A stretch of DNA of 64,000 nucleotides, from assembly GCF_001905665.1 (NCBI RefSeq), contig NZ_LIVX01000004.1, positions 207,497-271,496 of the forward strand, read 5' to 3'. Below the pieces are notes generated by a model. It was not told where the DNA came from. It searched no databases and was given only the letters and a program-made list of their open reading frames with translations. This DNA is from Streptomyces sp. CB02261. Lineage in GTDB: Bacteria; Actinomycetota; Actinomycetes; Streptomycetales; Streptomycetaceae. Below are positions 31,776 to 40,881 of the stretch, piece by piece (positions within the stretch are counted from its first letter, which is position 1; each line of letters opens with the position of its first letter). The position numbers were made by a program, and so were the translations under genes.

Positions 31776-33119
31776 TCAGCGTCGCAGGTACGCCAGACCC
31801 GGGTGCTCCGCGGTGTAGCCGTCGACGAGCCGGCGGGCCACGGCCACCGAGTCGACGAGCGGATGCAGGGCGAAGGCCTTGACGGCGGTCGCCCGCGAGC
31901 CGCTCTCCGCCGCGGCGAGGACCTCCCGCTCCACCGCCTTCACCGCCGTCACCAGACCGACGGCGTGGTACGGCAGCGGCGACACCGACACCGGATGGGC
32001 GCCGTTCGCGTCCACGAGGCAGGGCACCTCGATCACCGCGTCCGCGTCGAGCGCGGCGAGCGTCGAGCCGTTGCGCACGTTGAGGATGAGCGTGGTCCGC
32101 TCGTCGCGCGCCACCGCCCGCATGAGGGCAAGGGCCACCTTCTCGTAGCCGCCCGACTCCAGGTCCTCCTCGTCGCGCTCCCCGGTCCCGGCGGCCTCCC
32201 GGTTGGCCGCCATGTACGTGGCCTCCCGGTCGGCGAGCGTACGGTGCCAGGCGGCCAGGGCGGGGGTGTCGGGCTTCCCCATCTCCTGGTAGAAACCGGC
32301 CTGCTGGTCACGGAGGTAGGCCCCGCGCGTCCGCTCGGCCGTCCGGTAGGCGTGCACGGCCTCCCGGTTGAAGTAGTAGTAGTGGAGGTACTCGTTGGGG
32401 ATCGCGCCGAGCGACCGCAGCCACTCCGCACCGAACAGCCGACCCTCCTCGAACGAGCCGAGCGCCTCCTCGTCGGCGAGCAGCCGCGGCAGCTCGTCGC
32501 GGCCACCGATCCTCAGCCCCCGCAGCCAGCCCAGGTGGTTGAGGCCGACGTAGTCGATCCAGGCCTCGTCCGGGTCGGCGCCCAGGACGCGGGCGACCCT
32601 GCGGCCGAGCCCCACCGGGGAGTCGCAGATCCCGATGACCCGGTCACCGAGGATCCGGGACATCGCCTCCGTGACCAGGCCCGCCGGGTTCGTGAAGTTG
32701 ATGACCCAGGCGTCAGGCGCGACTTCGGCGATCCTCCGGGCGACGCGCACCGCCACGGGCACGGTCCGCAGCCCGTACGCGATGCCGCCCGCCCCCACGG
32801 TCTCCTGGCCGAGCACGCCCTCGGCGAGCGCGATCCGCTCGTCGGCGGCCCTGCCGTCGAGTCCGCCGACCCGGATCGCGGAGAAGACGAAGTCCGCCCC
32901 GCGCAGCGCCTCGTCCAGGTCGGTCGTCGCCGTCACCCCGGGCGCGTCCCGCACCCCCTCGCCCTGCTCCGCGAGGACCCGGGCGATGGCCGAGAGCCGC
33001 CCCTCGTCGAGGTCGTACAGGGTGACGTGGGTGACCCGTCCCTCGGCGTGGTCGCCGAGGAGAGCCCCGTACACCAGCGGCACCCGGAACCCGCCGCCTC
33101 CGAGAATCGTCAGTTTCAT
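31776..33119 (-). CDS. GH4-family 6-phospho-beta-glucosidase-like enzyme
   Basis: The 447-residue protein is a glycoside hydrolase family 4 enzyme. These use NAD+ and Mn2+ and redox chemistry to cut 6-phospho-glycosides. Visible motifs: the dinucleotide start KLTILGGGGFRVP, N-F-T-N-P at 141-145, Mn ligands C165 (GICDSP) and H195 (GLNHLGW) and the tyrosine-rich EYLHYYYF segment. ATG 33119. There is no PTS or sugar transporter nearby in the window. It is 69 bases downstream (on the minus strand, upstream) of the M64 gene's promoter region. Confidence 0.9.
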   Translation of the reverse strand: MKLTILGGGGFRVPLVYGALLGDHAEGRVTHVTLYDLDEGRLSAIARVLAEQGEGVRDAPGVTATTDLDEALRGADFVFSAIRVGGLDGRAADERIALAEGVLGQETVGAGGIAYGLRTVPVAVRVARRIAEVAPDAWVINFTNPAGLVTEAMSRILGDRVIGICDSPVGLGRRVARVLGADPDEAWIDYVGLNHLGWLRGLRIGGRDELPRLLADEEALGSFEEGRLFGAEWLRSLGAIPNEYLHYYYFNREAVHAYRTAERTRGAYLRDQQAGFYQEMGKPDTPALAAWHRTLADREATYMAANREAAGTGERDEEDLESGGYEKVALALMRAVARDERTTLILNVRNGSTLAALDADAVIEVPCLVDANGAHPVSVSPLPYHAVGLVTAVKAVEREVLAAAESGSRATAVKAFALHPLVDSVAVARRLVDGYTAEHPGLAYLRR

Positions 33120-33232
33120 GCTCGTACGCTACTCGGACGGGCCCTCCGGGCAGCGGGAACCCGGACCGGCGTCCACGGCGGCGTCCACATGCCGGGCGCG
33201 GCCCCCCGAGCCGGGTGGGGAACAATGGCGGC

Positions 33233-33676
33233 ATGTCCCGTCGCAAGCCCCGCCCCCGTACGACCGCCGCCGCGGCCCCCGCCGTGACCCCGTCCTCGCC
33301 CTGCCCCTGCGGACTCGACGCCCCCTACGGCGCGTGCTGCGGCCGGTTCCACGCGGGAACGGGCGGCACCGCGCCCACGGCCGAGCTGCTCATGCGCTCC
33401 CGGTACAGCGCCTTCGTCGTCCGTGACGAGGCCTATCTGCTGCGCACCTGGGCGCCCGAGACGCGTCCGGACGAGGTCGACTTCGACCCGGGCCTGCGCT
33501 GGACCGGCCTGGAGATCGAGGAGGCCACCGAGGGGACGGCCTTCCACCAGCGCGGCTCCGTCACCTTCACGGCGCGCTACGTCCACGACGGCGAGCCCGG
33601 TGCGCTCGGCGAGCGGAGCCGCTTCGCCCGCCACGAGGGCGCGTGGGTGTACGTGGACGGGGACGTCGCCCCATAG
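33233..33676 (+). CDS. YchJ-family protein with SEC-C-like metal motif
   Basis: A 147-residue protein of the YchJ/UPF0225 family. The N-terminal metal site (PCPCG... then GACCGRFH: C24, C26, C35, C36, H40) is the SEC-C-type zinc motif, followed by the NTF2-like domain (LLMRSRYSAFVVRDEAYLLRTW). Its role is not established. ATG 33233 is preferred; GTG 33215 is an in-frame alternative with weak initiation context. The gene ends 3 bases before the convergent MFS gene. Confidence 0.9.
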   Translation: MSRRKPRPRTTAAAAPAVTPSSPCPCGLDAPYGACCGRFHAGTGGTAPTAELLMRSRYSAFVVRDEAYLLRTWAPETRPDEVDFDPGLRWTGLEIEEATEGTAFHQRGSVTFTARYVHDGEPGALGERSRFARHEGAWVYVDGDVAP

Positions 33677-33679
33677 GGG

Positions 33680-35776
33680 TCAGCGGGCGCCCGCCGACAC
33701 GGGCGACCGGTCGCGGGGGAGGCCGGTCGCGAGGTCCTCGGCGACGATCCTCTTCGCGATGGCGTCCGTCGCCACCCGCAGCTCGGGGCCGCTGGGCCGG
33801 CCGCGTTCCTGCTCGACGCGGTCGGAGAGCCAGTCGCCCCACGCGTGCGTGATGACGTCCGCCTCGCGCTTTCCGGCCGGTGTGTGGGAGAGCAGACTGC
33901 CGTCGCGGGTGAGGAACCCCTCGTCGACCATCCGGTCGAAGACCGGCAGGAGCACCTCGGGCGGGACCCGGCGGCCCGCCGAGATCAGGCCCAGACTCGC
34001 GTGCCCGACCGTCCGGGTGAAGAGCTCGACCTGCATGACCGCCCACGCCCCGGCCATGTCGAGCCGTGTGTCGGAGGCGGCCACGATCCGGCGGGCGGTG
34101 TCGAGGTCGGCGCGGCGCAGGATCCGGCCGACGGACAGTTCGAGCAGCTTCGCCGAGTCGCCCGACATGGTGGGGGAGGCGAAGCCGTCGCCCATGTCGG
34201 GCGCGGCGGCGCGGGCCGAGTCGCGGAGCGTCACCTGTTTGAGGAAGAGCGCGACGACGAAGCCGACGGCGGCGACCGGCACGGTCCACAGGAAGACGGT
34301 GTGGAGGGTGTCGGCGTAGGCGTGGACGATGGGCTCCGCGATCGCGTCCGGCAGGGCGTGCACTCCGGCCGGGCTCTGCGCGGCCTGTGCGAGTCCGGCG
34401 GGGTCCACGCCGAGGCTCCCGGCGACGACGGAGGCCTCGCCGACGCCGGCCGCCAGGTTCGGTTGCAGGGAGTTGACGTAGATCGTGCCGAAGACGGCGG
34501 TGCCGAAGGAGCTGCCGAGCGTACGGAAGAAGGTGACGCCTGAGGTGGCGGTGCCGAGGTCGGCGTAGTCGACGGTGTTCTGCACGGCGATGGTGAGGAC
34601 CTGCATGCACAGGCCGATGCCGACGCCGAGCACGAACATGTACAGCGACGCGAGCCAGGTACTGGTCCCCGGCTCCATGAGCGACAGCAGGTAGAGGCCG
34701 AGGCCCATCACCAGACAGCCCGCGATCGGGAAGATCCGGTAGTGGCCCGTCTTGCTGACCACGTTGCCGCTGAAGACCGAGGCGATGAGGAGGCCGACGA
34801 CCATGGGCAGCGTGCGGATGCCGGAGACGGTCGCCGAGTCCCCGTCGACGTACTGGAGGTAGGTCGGCAGGAAGGTCATCGCACCGAGCATGGCGAAGCC
34901 GACGATGAAGCTCAGCACGGAGCACACGGTGAAGACGGGGTTGCCGAACAGCCGCATGGGCAGCATGGGTTCGGCGGCCCGGGTCTCCACCCAGCAGAAC
35001 AGGGCGAGGGCGATGACACCGCCGGCGAAGAGGCCGATGATGACCCCCGAGCCCCAGGCGTACTCGTTGCCGCCCCAACTGGTCGCGAGGATCAGGGCGC
35101 TGGATCCGGCGGCGACGAGCGCGATGCCCGCGTAGTCGATGACGGGCTTGCTCGCCGAGCGCACCGAGGGGATCGTGCGGGCGGCGGCGATGACGACGAG
35201 GACGGCGATGGGCACGTTGACGTAGAAGGCCCAGCGCCAGCTGAGGTGGTCGGTGAACAGGCCGCCGAGGAGCGGGCCGATGACGGTGGAGACCCCGAAC
35301 ACGGCACCGATCGCGCCCTGGTACTTGCCGCGTTCGCGCAGTGGGATCACATCGGCGATGAGCGCCATGGAGGTGACCATCAGACCGCCGGCGCCGATGC
35401 CCTGCAGACCGCGCCAGACGATGAGCAGCGTCATGTTCGTGGCGAGTCCGCAGAGGAACGAGCCGGTGATGAACACGACCGCCGAGATCTGGAAGATCAC
35501 CTTGCGGCCGAAGAGGTCGCCGAACTTGCCGACGAGGACCGTCGCGACCGTCTCCGCGAGCAGGTAGGCGGTGACCACCCACGACATGTGGGCGGCGCCG
35601 CCGAGGTCCGAGACGATCGTGGGCAGCGCGGTGCCGACGATCGTCTGGTCGAGCGCGGCGAGGAGGACACCCAGCATGATCGTGCCGAAGACGATGTTGC
35701 GGCGGCGGCGGTCGAGCACGGGCGGCTCGGGGGCGGCGGCCGGGGGCGCGGGCGCTGCGTCGCTGGTCGTGGTCAC
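33680..35776 (-). CDS. DHA2-type MFS drug exporter with a C-terminal winged-helix-like tail
   Basis: The 698-residue protein has the 14-span EmrB/QacA layout (first span near residue 28; motif A-like [10 protein letters not shown] and motif C-like [12 protein letters not shown]), so it should export drugs with proton uptake. After about residue 510 it carries an extra 185-residue cytosolic part. There, [18 protein letters not shown] and [20 protein letters not shown] with [20 protein letters not shown] read as a MarR-like winged helix (recognition helix, then wing). GTG 35776. Fusion of an exporter to a putative DNA-binding or sensor domain is unusual. Confidence 0.9.
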   Translation of the reverse strand: MTTTSDAAPAPPAAAPEPPVLDRRRRNIVFGTIMLGVLLAALDQTIVGTALPTIVSDLGGAAHMSWVVTAYLLAETVATVLVGKFGDLFGRKVIFQISAVVFITGSFLCGLATNMTLLIVWRGLQGIGAGGLMVTSMALIADVIPLRERGKYQGAIGAVFGVSTVIGPLLGGLFTDHLSWRWAFYVNVPIAVLVVIAAARTIPSVRSASKPVIDYAGIALVAAGSSALILATSWGGNEYAWGSGVIIGLFAGGVIALALFCWVETRAAEPMLPMRLFGNPVFTVCSVLSFIVGFAMLGAMTFLPTYLQYVDGDSATVSGIRTLPMVVGLLIASVFSGNVVSKTGHYRIFPIAGCLVMGLGLYLLSLMEPGTSTWLASLYMFVLGVGIGLCMQVLTIAVQNTVDYADLGTATSGVTFFRTLGSSFGTAVFGTIYVNSLQPNLAAGVGEASVVAGSLGVDPAGLAQAAQSPAGVHALPDAIAEPIVHAYADTLHTVFLWTVPVAAVGFVVALFLKQVTLRDSARAAAPDMGDGFASPTMSGDSAKLLELSVGRILRRADLDTARRIVAASDTRLDMAGAWAVMQVELFTRTVGHASLGLISAGRRVPPEVLLPVFDRMVDEGFLTRDGSLLSHTPAGKREADVITHAWGDWLSDRVEQERGRPSGPELRVATDAIAKRIVAEDLATGLPRDRSPVSAGAR

Positions 35777-35838
35777 TCTCGCAGCGTCACACCGGCCCTG
35801 TGCGGGTGCATGCGGGGGACCGCCGAACGGGCGGACCG

Positions 35839-36090
35839 TCAGGAGGTGACGGGCAGCTTCGGGTGGTGCTTGGCGAGGATCTTGTTGGCCCGCGCGAGCG
35901 CGGCGAGGGCGTGCTCGCGGTCGGCCCGGTCCTCCGCGCACAGCGGCCCCCGGAACCGGTACACCTCGCGCACCGCGCAGTCCGCGTCGACCTCGGCCTG
36001 GAGGACGTGCAGCGGCAGACAGGAACCGATCAGCGCGGCCACGCGGTCGGGGATCGGCACGGGTACGAGGCGCGAGGGCGAGGTGATCAC
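35839..36090 (-). CDS. Small hypothetical protein (83 aa)
   Basis: A short frame starting at GTG 36090, with AGGA eight bases before. It encodes a soluble, Arg/Ala-rich protein with two cysteines (SCLPL, ADCAV); the central [26 protein letters not shown] is well balanced. No family is recognised. It is read in the same direction as the MFS gene, 62 bases upstream of its start, and may be co-transcribed. A nested inverted repeat lies before it at 36142-36172. Confidence 0.6.
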   Translation of the reverse strand: MITSPSRLVPVPIPDRVAALIGSCLPLHVLQAEVDADCAVREVYRFRGPLCAEDRADREHALAALARANKILAKHHPKLPVTS

Positions 36091-36488
36091 GGTTCAGTCC
36101 TAGTGGATCGGGGAAGGGCAGGGAAGAGTGTTCTCTCCATACGTACCGGATGCCCGTACGGGTTCCGGTACGGCGATGTCGCGGCGCTGCAACGACGGGG
36201 GAGCGCCCACGACGGCGCGCGCGGGAGCCGGGGTCGGGGACCGGCCGGGGACGCCGGGCGGACGCCGGGGCGTTCCCGCAGGTACGGGGCCGGGTGGCCG
36301 TCACCGTATTGCGCAGCACCCCTGTGTATCACCCGGGTGTGCGGCGAACGCATGCTCGGCGCGGGAGTGTTGGGGCGCCGTCGGCGGCCCAGGGAATGTG
36401 AAGCATCTCACTCAGCGGAATGGCATCTTCCGGACAGCCGCCGACCTGATCCGTACGAACACCGGATCTTTCCGGACGGCCGCCGCTC
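36091..36488. other. Intergenic region without a gene
   Basis: The 398 bases between the 83-aa gene and the DNA ligase stop hold a nested inverted repeat (36142-36172) near the 83-aa gene promoter and an imperfect 20-base direct repeat (from about 36425 and 36466) near the ligase stop. I see no convincing gene. Confidence 0.6.
36142..36172. promoter_or_regulatory. Nested inverted repeat upstream of the 83-aa gene
   Basis: Outer arms CGTACCGG (36142-36149) and CCGGTACG (36165-36172) enclose the palindrome CCCGTACGGG (36153-36162). It sits 52 bases before the GTG 36090 start, and may be an operator or a transcript hairpin. Confidence 0.5.
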
Positions 36489-37547
36489 CTACCGGAGGAT
36501 CTCCGACAGGTCGTACGAGGCCGGCTCGTCCAGTTGCCCGTAACCACAGGACTCCGGCGTGCGGTCCGGGCGCCACCGCTTGAACTGCGCCGTGTGGCGG
36601 AAGCGGTCACCCTCCATGTGGTCGTACCCGACCTCGCAGACCCGCTCGGGCCGCAGCGCCACCCATGACAGGTCCTTCTTCCCCGACCAGCGGCTCGGCG
36701 CCCCCGGCAGCCGCGCCCCCTCGTGCGCGGCCTCCTCCGCCCACGCCGCCCACGGGTGCCCGTTGGGCGGGTCCATCCGCAGCGGCTCCAGCTCCTCGAC
36801 CAGCTCGGCCCGCCGGGCGGCGGTGAACGCCGCGCACACGCCGACGTGCTGGAGCGCGCCCCGGTCGTCGTACAGCCCGAGGAGCAGGGAGCCGACCACC
36901 GGCCCGCTCTTGTGGAAGCGGTACCCGGCCACCACGACATCGGCTGTCCGCTCGTGCTTGATCTTGTACATGAGCCGGGCGTCGGGCCGGTACGGCAGGT
37001 CGAGGGGCTTGGCGATCACCCCGTCGAGGCCCGCCCCCTCGTACTGCTCGAACCAGTGGCCGGCCAGTTCGGCGTCGTGGGTCGCCGGGGCCAGGTGGAC
37101 CGGCGCGTCGACCCCGGCGAGCGCCCGTTCCAGAGCTTCCCGGCGAGCACTCAGGGGGGTGTCGAGCAGGGAGGCGTCCCCGAGGGCGAGCAGGTCGAAG
37201 GCGACGAACCGGGCCGGGGTGGTCTCGGCCAGCATGCGGACCCGGGAGTCGGCCGGGTGGATGCGCTCGCTGAGCCGGTCGAAGTCGAGCCGGCCCTCGT
37301 GCTCGATGACGATCTCCCCGTCGACCACGCACCGCTCCGGCAGCCGGGCCGCGAGCGCCTCGACCAGCTCGGGGAAGTACCGGGTGAGCGGCTTGCCGGT
37401 ACGGCTGCCGATGACGAGCTCCGGTCCGTCCCGGTGCACGATCGCCCGGAAGCCGTCCCACTTCGCCTCGTACTGCATCCCGGGCGGAATCCGCTTCACG
37501 GACTTGGCGAGCATCGGTTTCACGGGCGGCATCACCGGAAGATCCAT
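36489..37547 (-). CDS. ATP-dependent DNA ligase (LigC-like)
   Basis: The 352-residue ligase joins DNA nicks via a covalent lysyl-AMP. K29 in EAKWDGFR is the adenylated lysine (motif I). SRTGKPLTRYFPE (motif Ia/III region), FVAFDLLAL (motif III), GLDGVIAKP (motif IV) and MYKIKHERTADVVV (motif V) follow, then an OB-fold end. Its size and pattern match the LigC group of mycobacteria and streptomycetes. ATG 37547 is 52 bases from, and divergent to, the LigD-type polymerase gene, so one bidirectional promoter may serve both. Confidence 0.92.
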   Translation of the reverse strand: MDLPVMPPVKPMLAKSVKRIPPGMQYEAKWDGFRAIVHRDGPELVIGSRTGKPLTRYFPELVEALAARLPERCVVDGEIVIEHEGRLDFDRLSERIHPADSRVRMLAETTPARFVAFDLLALGDASLLDTPLSARREALERALAGVDAPVHLAPATHDAELAGHWFEQYEGAGLDGVIAKPLDLPYRPDARLMYKIKHERTADVVVAGYRFHKSGPVVGSLLLGLYDDRGALQHVGVCAAFTAARRAELVEELEPLRMDPPNGHPWAAWAEEAAHEGARLPGAPSRWSGKKDLSWVALRPERVCEVGYDHMEGDRFRHTAQFKRWRPDRTPESCGYGQLDEPASYDLSEILR

Positions 37548-37599
37548 GAGGCGATTGTCCGGTATGCGGGAGTTGTCTGCGAGCCCTAGGCTGACCCGC

Positions 37600-38622
37600 A
37601 TGGCAGGCAAGGCGGCAGCGGTGGAGTTGGAAGTCGGCGACCGGACCGTGCGCGTGTCCAATCCGGACAAGGTGTACTTCCCCGAACCCGGCTACACGAA
37701 GCTCGACATGGTCAGCTACTACCTGGCCGTGGGGGACGGCATCACCCGCGCCCTGCGCGACCGGCCGACCACCCTGGAGCGCTACCCCGACGGGGTGACC
37801 GGCGAGTCGTTCTTCCAGAAACGCGCGCCGAAGTACCTGCCCGACTGGATCCCGACCGCCCACATCACCTTCCCCAGCGGACGTTCGGCCGACGAGATGT
37901 GCCCCACCGAACCGGCGGCCGTGCTCTGGGCCGCCAACCTCGGCGCCGTCACCTTCCACCCCTGGCCGGTACGGCGGGACGACACCGACCACCCCGACGA
38001 ACTCCGCATCGACCTCGACCCGCAGCCCGGCACCGACTACGCCGACGCCGTCCGGGCCGCCCACGAACTGCGCTCCGTCCTCGACGAGCACGGACTGCGC
38101 GGCTGGCCGAAGACCTCCGGCGGGCGGGGGCTCCATGTCTTCGTGCCGATCCTGCCCCACTGGACCTTCACGCAGGTCAGGCGGGCGGCCATCGCCTGCG
38201 GCCGGGAGCTGGAGCGGCGGATGCCGGAGCGCGTCACCATCAAGTGGTGGAAGGAGGAGCGCGGCGAGCGGATCTTCGTCGACTACAACCAGACGGCCCG
38301 GGACCGCACCATCGCCTCCGCCTACTCCGTACGCCCGCGCCCGCACGCCCCGGTCTCCGCGCCGCTGCGGTGGGAGGAGGTCGACGACGCCGTGCCGCAG
38401 GACTTCGACATCAGGAAGATGCCGGTCCGGTACGCCGAGGTCGGTGACGTGCACGCCGACATGGACGGCGAGCGGTTCAGTCTGGAGTCCCTGCTCGAAC
38501 TGGCCCGGCGGGACGAGGCGGACCACGGCCTCGCCGACCTGCCGTACCCGCCGGAGTACCCGAAGATGCCGGGCGAGCCGAAGCGCGTCCAGCCGAGCCG
38601 GGCGAAGAAGGAGACCGGCTGA
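37600..38622 (+). CDS. LigD-type NHEJ polymerase domain protein
   Basis: A 340-residue stand-alone polymerase domain of the archaeo-eukaryotic primase type, as found in LigD. Metal-binding aspartates D138 and D140 sit in RIDLDPQPG, with D228 in IFVDYNQ, and SGGRGLHVFVP matches the conserved His-x-x region. It fills or extends ends for non-homologous end joining, and prefers ribonucleotides. ATG 37600 is divergent from the ligase gene (52 bases apart). No ku gene lies in the window, so the partner must be elsewhere. Confidence 0.92.
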   Translation: MAGKAAAVELEVGDRTVRVSNPDKVYFPEPGYTKLDMVSYYLAVGDGITRALRDRPTTLERYPDGVTGESFFQKRAPKYLPDWIPTAHITFPSGRSADEMCPTEPAAVLWAANLGAVTFHPWPVRRDDTDHPDELRIDLDPQPGTDYADAVRAAHELRSVLDEHGLRGWPKTSGGRGLHVFVPILPHWTFTQVRRAAIACGRELERRMPERVTIKWWKEERGERIFVDYNQTARDRTIASAYSVRPRPHAPVSAPLRWEEVDDAVPQDFDIRKMPVRYAEVGDVHADMDGERFSLESLLELARRDEADHGLADLPYPPEYPKMPGEPKRVQPSRAKKETG

Positions 38623-38686
38623 CCGGAGGGCGGACCGGCGCTCTCCGGGTGGGCGCCGGCCCGCCTCCTCTTCGAGCCTAAAACAA

Positions 38687-38700
38687 CACGAACGGTCGTG
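38687..38700. promoter_or_regulatory. TetR-type operator before the alpha/beta hydrolase gene
   Basis: CACGA and TCGTG flank ACGG. It lies about 40 bases before ATG 38739. The same core (GCACGACCGT, read on the other strand) occurs before the tetR gene at 40389-40402, which ties the two. Confidence 0.65.
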
Positions 38701-38738
38701 CTAGCATTTTCCCACTAGGACGACCGAGGAGATCCGGC

Positions 38739-39656
38739 ATGTACCCGATGGCTCCACTCATCCGCACCGCCCTGAACGCCACCGCCCGCCTCGCCCCCGG
38801 AACGGCCGGACGCCTGGCCTTCCACCTCTTCGTCCGCCCGCTCGGCCGGGCCCGGGTCAGACCCGGGGAAGAGGCCCTCCTCGCCACCGCCCGCACCGGA
38901 CACCTCCAGGTCCGGGGCAAGGACGTCGTCACCTACACCTGGGGCGACGGCCGACGGCCCGTCCTCGTCGTCCACGGCTGGTCCTCCCGCGCCTCGCGCC
39001 TCACCGCGCTCACCGAGGCGCTCCTCGCGCGCGGCTACAGCCCGGTCGCCTTCGACGCGCCCGGCCACGGCGACTCCTCCGGGCGGGCGAGCAACATCGT
39101 CGAATACCGGGAGATCATCCGGGAGTTGCACGCCCGGCACGGCGACTTCGACGCCGTCGTGGCGCACTCCTTCGGCGTCCTCGCCGCCCTCTTCGCCCTG
39201 CGGGACGGCGTCCGCACGGCCCGCTTCGTCGGTCTCGGCGGCGTCGGCTCCTTCGAGCTGCTGCTCGCGGGGTTCCGGGCCGGACTCGGCCTGGACGAGC
39301 GGGTCCTGCGGTGCATGCGGGACCATGTGGAGCGGCGGATCGCCCCCGACGAGCCCGGCATCTGGGACCGCTTCGACGCCGACCGCGACCCCGCCGAACT
39401 CGGCGCGCCCGTCCTGCTGTTCCACGACGAGGACGACGACATGGTGCCCCTCGCCCAGTCGCGCCTCCTCGCCGGAGCGCACGGCGACCGGGCCCGGCTC
39501 GTCGTCACCCGAGGACTCGGCCACCGCCGCATCCTGACGGACCCGGAGGTCGTGGCCGCGGCGGCGGATTTCCTGGCGGGGGAGGCGGGCGAGGCATGGG
39601 AGGTCCGCACGGCTCGCGCGGGCGAGGCCGTGGTCGACCGGGTGACGGCCGGCTGA
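38739..39656 (+). CDS. Alpha/beta hydrolase
   Basis: A 305-residue serine hydrolase: LVVHGWSSRAS forms the oxyanion-hole region, S144 in AHSFGVLAA is the nucleophile (GxSxG-like, here AHSFG), with an acid in FHDEDDDMVP and the histidine in GLGHRRIL. It probably acts on esters or lipids. AGGAG lies about 8 bases before ATG 38739, and a TetR-type operator lies just upstream. The tetR gene converges from the other side, 48 bases after the stop. Confidence 0.9.
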   Translation: MYPMAPLIRTALNATARLAPGTAGRLAFHLFVRPLGRARVRPGEEALLATARTGHLQVRGKDVVTYTWGDGRRPVLVVHGWSSRASRLTALTEALLARGYSPVAFDAPGHGDSSGRASNIVEYREIIRELHARHGDFDAVVAHSFGVLAALFALRDGVRTARFVGLGGVGSFELLLAGFRAGLGLDERVLRCMRDHVERRIAPDEPGIWDRFDADRDPAELGAPVLLFHDEDDDMVPLAQSRLLAGAHGDRARLVVTRGLGHRRILTDPEVVAAAADFLAGEAGEAWEVRTARAGEAVVDRVTAG

Positions 39657-39660
39657 GGAC

Positions 39661-39696
39661 GGGGTGAGGGGCGGCCGAGGAGGGGGTGAGGGGCGG
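39661..39696. repeat. Short direct repeat between hydrolase and tetR genes
   Basis: GGGGTGAGGGGCGG occurs at 39661-39674 and 39683-39696, a 22-base period, in the 48-base gap between the two convergent stops. Confidence 0.5.
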
Positions 39697-39704
39697 ACCG
39701 GCGG

Positions 39705-40370
39705 CTAGGCGGCGTCGCCCATGCCGGCCAGGCCCCGGTCCGTGGCCTCGGCGCGCAGGCGGGCCGTGATGCCCCGCTCGGCACGGGCGTAGGTCCGGGT
39801 GTCGCCGAAGAGCACCGACTGGGCGTTCGCCGCCTCCATGAGCGCGATCACCTCGAACGCCAGCTGCTCCACGTCCAGGTCCGCCACGAAGTCGCCCGCC
39901 GCCCGCGCCTCCGTCAGCGCCCGCTCCATATAGGCGGTCCAGTCGTGGCGGGTCCGGGCGACGGCGTCGTGCACCGGACCGGTACGGGCGTCGAACTCGG
40001 CCGACACCGCGTAGAAGAAGCAGCCGCCGGCGAAGACCCGGTCCGAGGAGTACGCCAGCCAGTTCCGGCACAGCTCGCGCACCCGGCGCGCGCCCGGCGG
40101 CACGTCCTCCAGGGGCGTGACCACCCGGTCGGCGAAGACGGCGACGGCCGCCCTGACCGTGGCGAGCTGGAGCTCCTCCTTGGAGCCGAACAGTGCGAAG
40201 ACGCCGCTCTTGCTCAGGTTCAGCTCGGTCGCGATCCGTCCCAGGGAGAGACCTTCGAGGCCCTCGACCGAGGCGATGTCCATGGTCCGGCCGAGTACGA
40301 GACGCCGGGTCTGGTTGCCGCGTTCGACGCGTCCGTCCGTCCGGGTCCCGGTGCCGCTGCTGCCGCTCAT
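39705..40370 (-). CDS. TetR-family transcriptional regulator
   Basis: A protein of 221 residues. The N-terminal helix-turn-helix is visible (TMDIASVEGLEGLSLGRIATEL, then NLSKSGVFALFGSKEEL as recognition helix). The C-terminal ligand domain (RNWLAYSSDRVFAGGCFF) belongs to the TetR_C group often called AcrR/YjdC-like. ATG 40370 is preferred over ATG 40406 because the operator-like sequence at 40389-40402 would otherwise be coding. It should repress itself and the convergent hydrolase gene, since both have the same site. Confidence 0.9.
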   Translation of the reverse strand: MSGSSGTGTRTDGRVERGNQTRRLVLGRTMDIASVEGLEGLSLGRIATELNLSKSGVFALFGSKEELQLATVRAAVAVFADRVVTPLEDVPPGARRVRELCRNWLAYSSDRVFAGGCFFYAVSAEFDARTGPVHDAVARTRHDWTAYMERALTEARAAGDFVADLDVEQLAFEVIALMEAANAQSVLFGDTRTYARAERGITARLRAEATDRGLAGMGDAA

Positions 40371-40388
40371 GCGCCCATCGTACTGACC

Positions 40389-40402
40389 GCACGACCGTAC
40401 GG
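40389..40402. promoter_or_regulatory. Probable autoregulatory TetR site
   Basis: GCACGACCGTACGG shares GCACGACCGT and the next CG with the reverse complement of the site before the hydrolase gene (38687-38700). It lies 19 bases before the tetR start. Confidence 0.55.
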
Positions 40403-40554
40403 ACATCTTCGCGCCGCCGGGCGGGCCGTACCGCTACCGGGCCGAAACGGACCGCTGCTGTCGGGTATGCGCCATTGATCGAACGTTGATGGCGCGTTTA
40501 CGGCAGTACGACAGTGTGACGGTCATGCAGATGGACATGCGGAGGGATATGGAC

Positions 40555-40800
40555 ATGGAGACCGACGTGCTGACCGCCCCCGACCTCGCCTGGCGCGAGG
40601 ACGCCCTGTGCGCCCAGGCTGGACCGGAGTTCTTCTTCCCGGCCCCCGGCTCGTCGACGCGCGAGGCGAAGCAGCTGTGCGGGGCGTGCGAGGGGCGCCT
40701 GGCGTGCCTGGAGTACGCGCTGAGCCACGATGAGAGGTTCGGGGTCTGGGGCGGGCTCTCCGAGAAGGAGCGCGTACGGCTCAAGCGACAGAGCCGCTGA
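40555..40800 (+). CDS. WhiB-like [4Fe-4S] regulator
   Basis: An 81-residue WhiB-family protein. The four cluster cysteines are C19, C42, C45 and C51 (DALC, LCGAC, LAC), followed by the turn GVWGG at 63-67 and the basic DNA-binding tail ERVRLKRQSR. WhiB proteins bind a [4Fe-4S] cluster and SigA/HrdB and act as developmental and redox regulators. The start at ATG 40555 is supported by GGAGGG 8 bases upstream. Longer in-frame starts reach back to 40486; that extension would contain a TTA codon at codon 5. Confidence 0.93.
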   Translation: METDVLTAPDLAWREDALCAQAGPEFFFPAPGSSTREAKQLCGACEGRLACLEYALSHDERFGVWGGLSEKERVRLKRQSR

Positions 40801-40881
40801 GCCCCGGCGCGCCCCCGTCGGCAGGCCGCCCCGTGGCTGCCGCCCGGCCCTCGTCGCCCGGCGGCCGCAGTCGCCGGTGGC

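Noticed and set aside
36425..36486. Imperfect 20-bp direct repeat after the ligase gene
   Set aside because: It spans only two diverged copies of a GC-rich word and could be chance; it is mentioned only as part of the intergenic stretch.
40486..40554. Longer N-terminus for the WhiB-like protein
   Set aside because: The in-frame extension has multiple Met residues and a TTA codon and no ribosome-binding site, while GGAGGG is well placed for ATG 40555.
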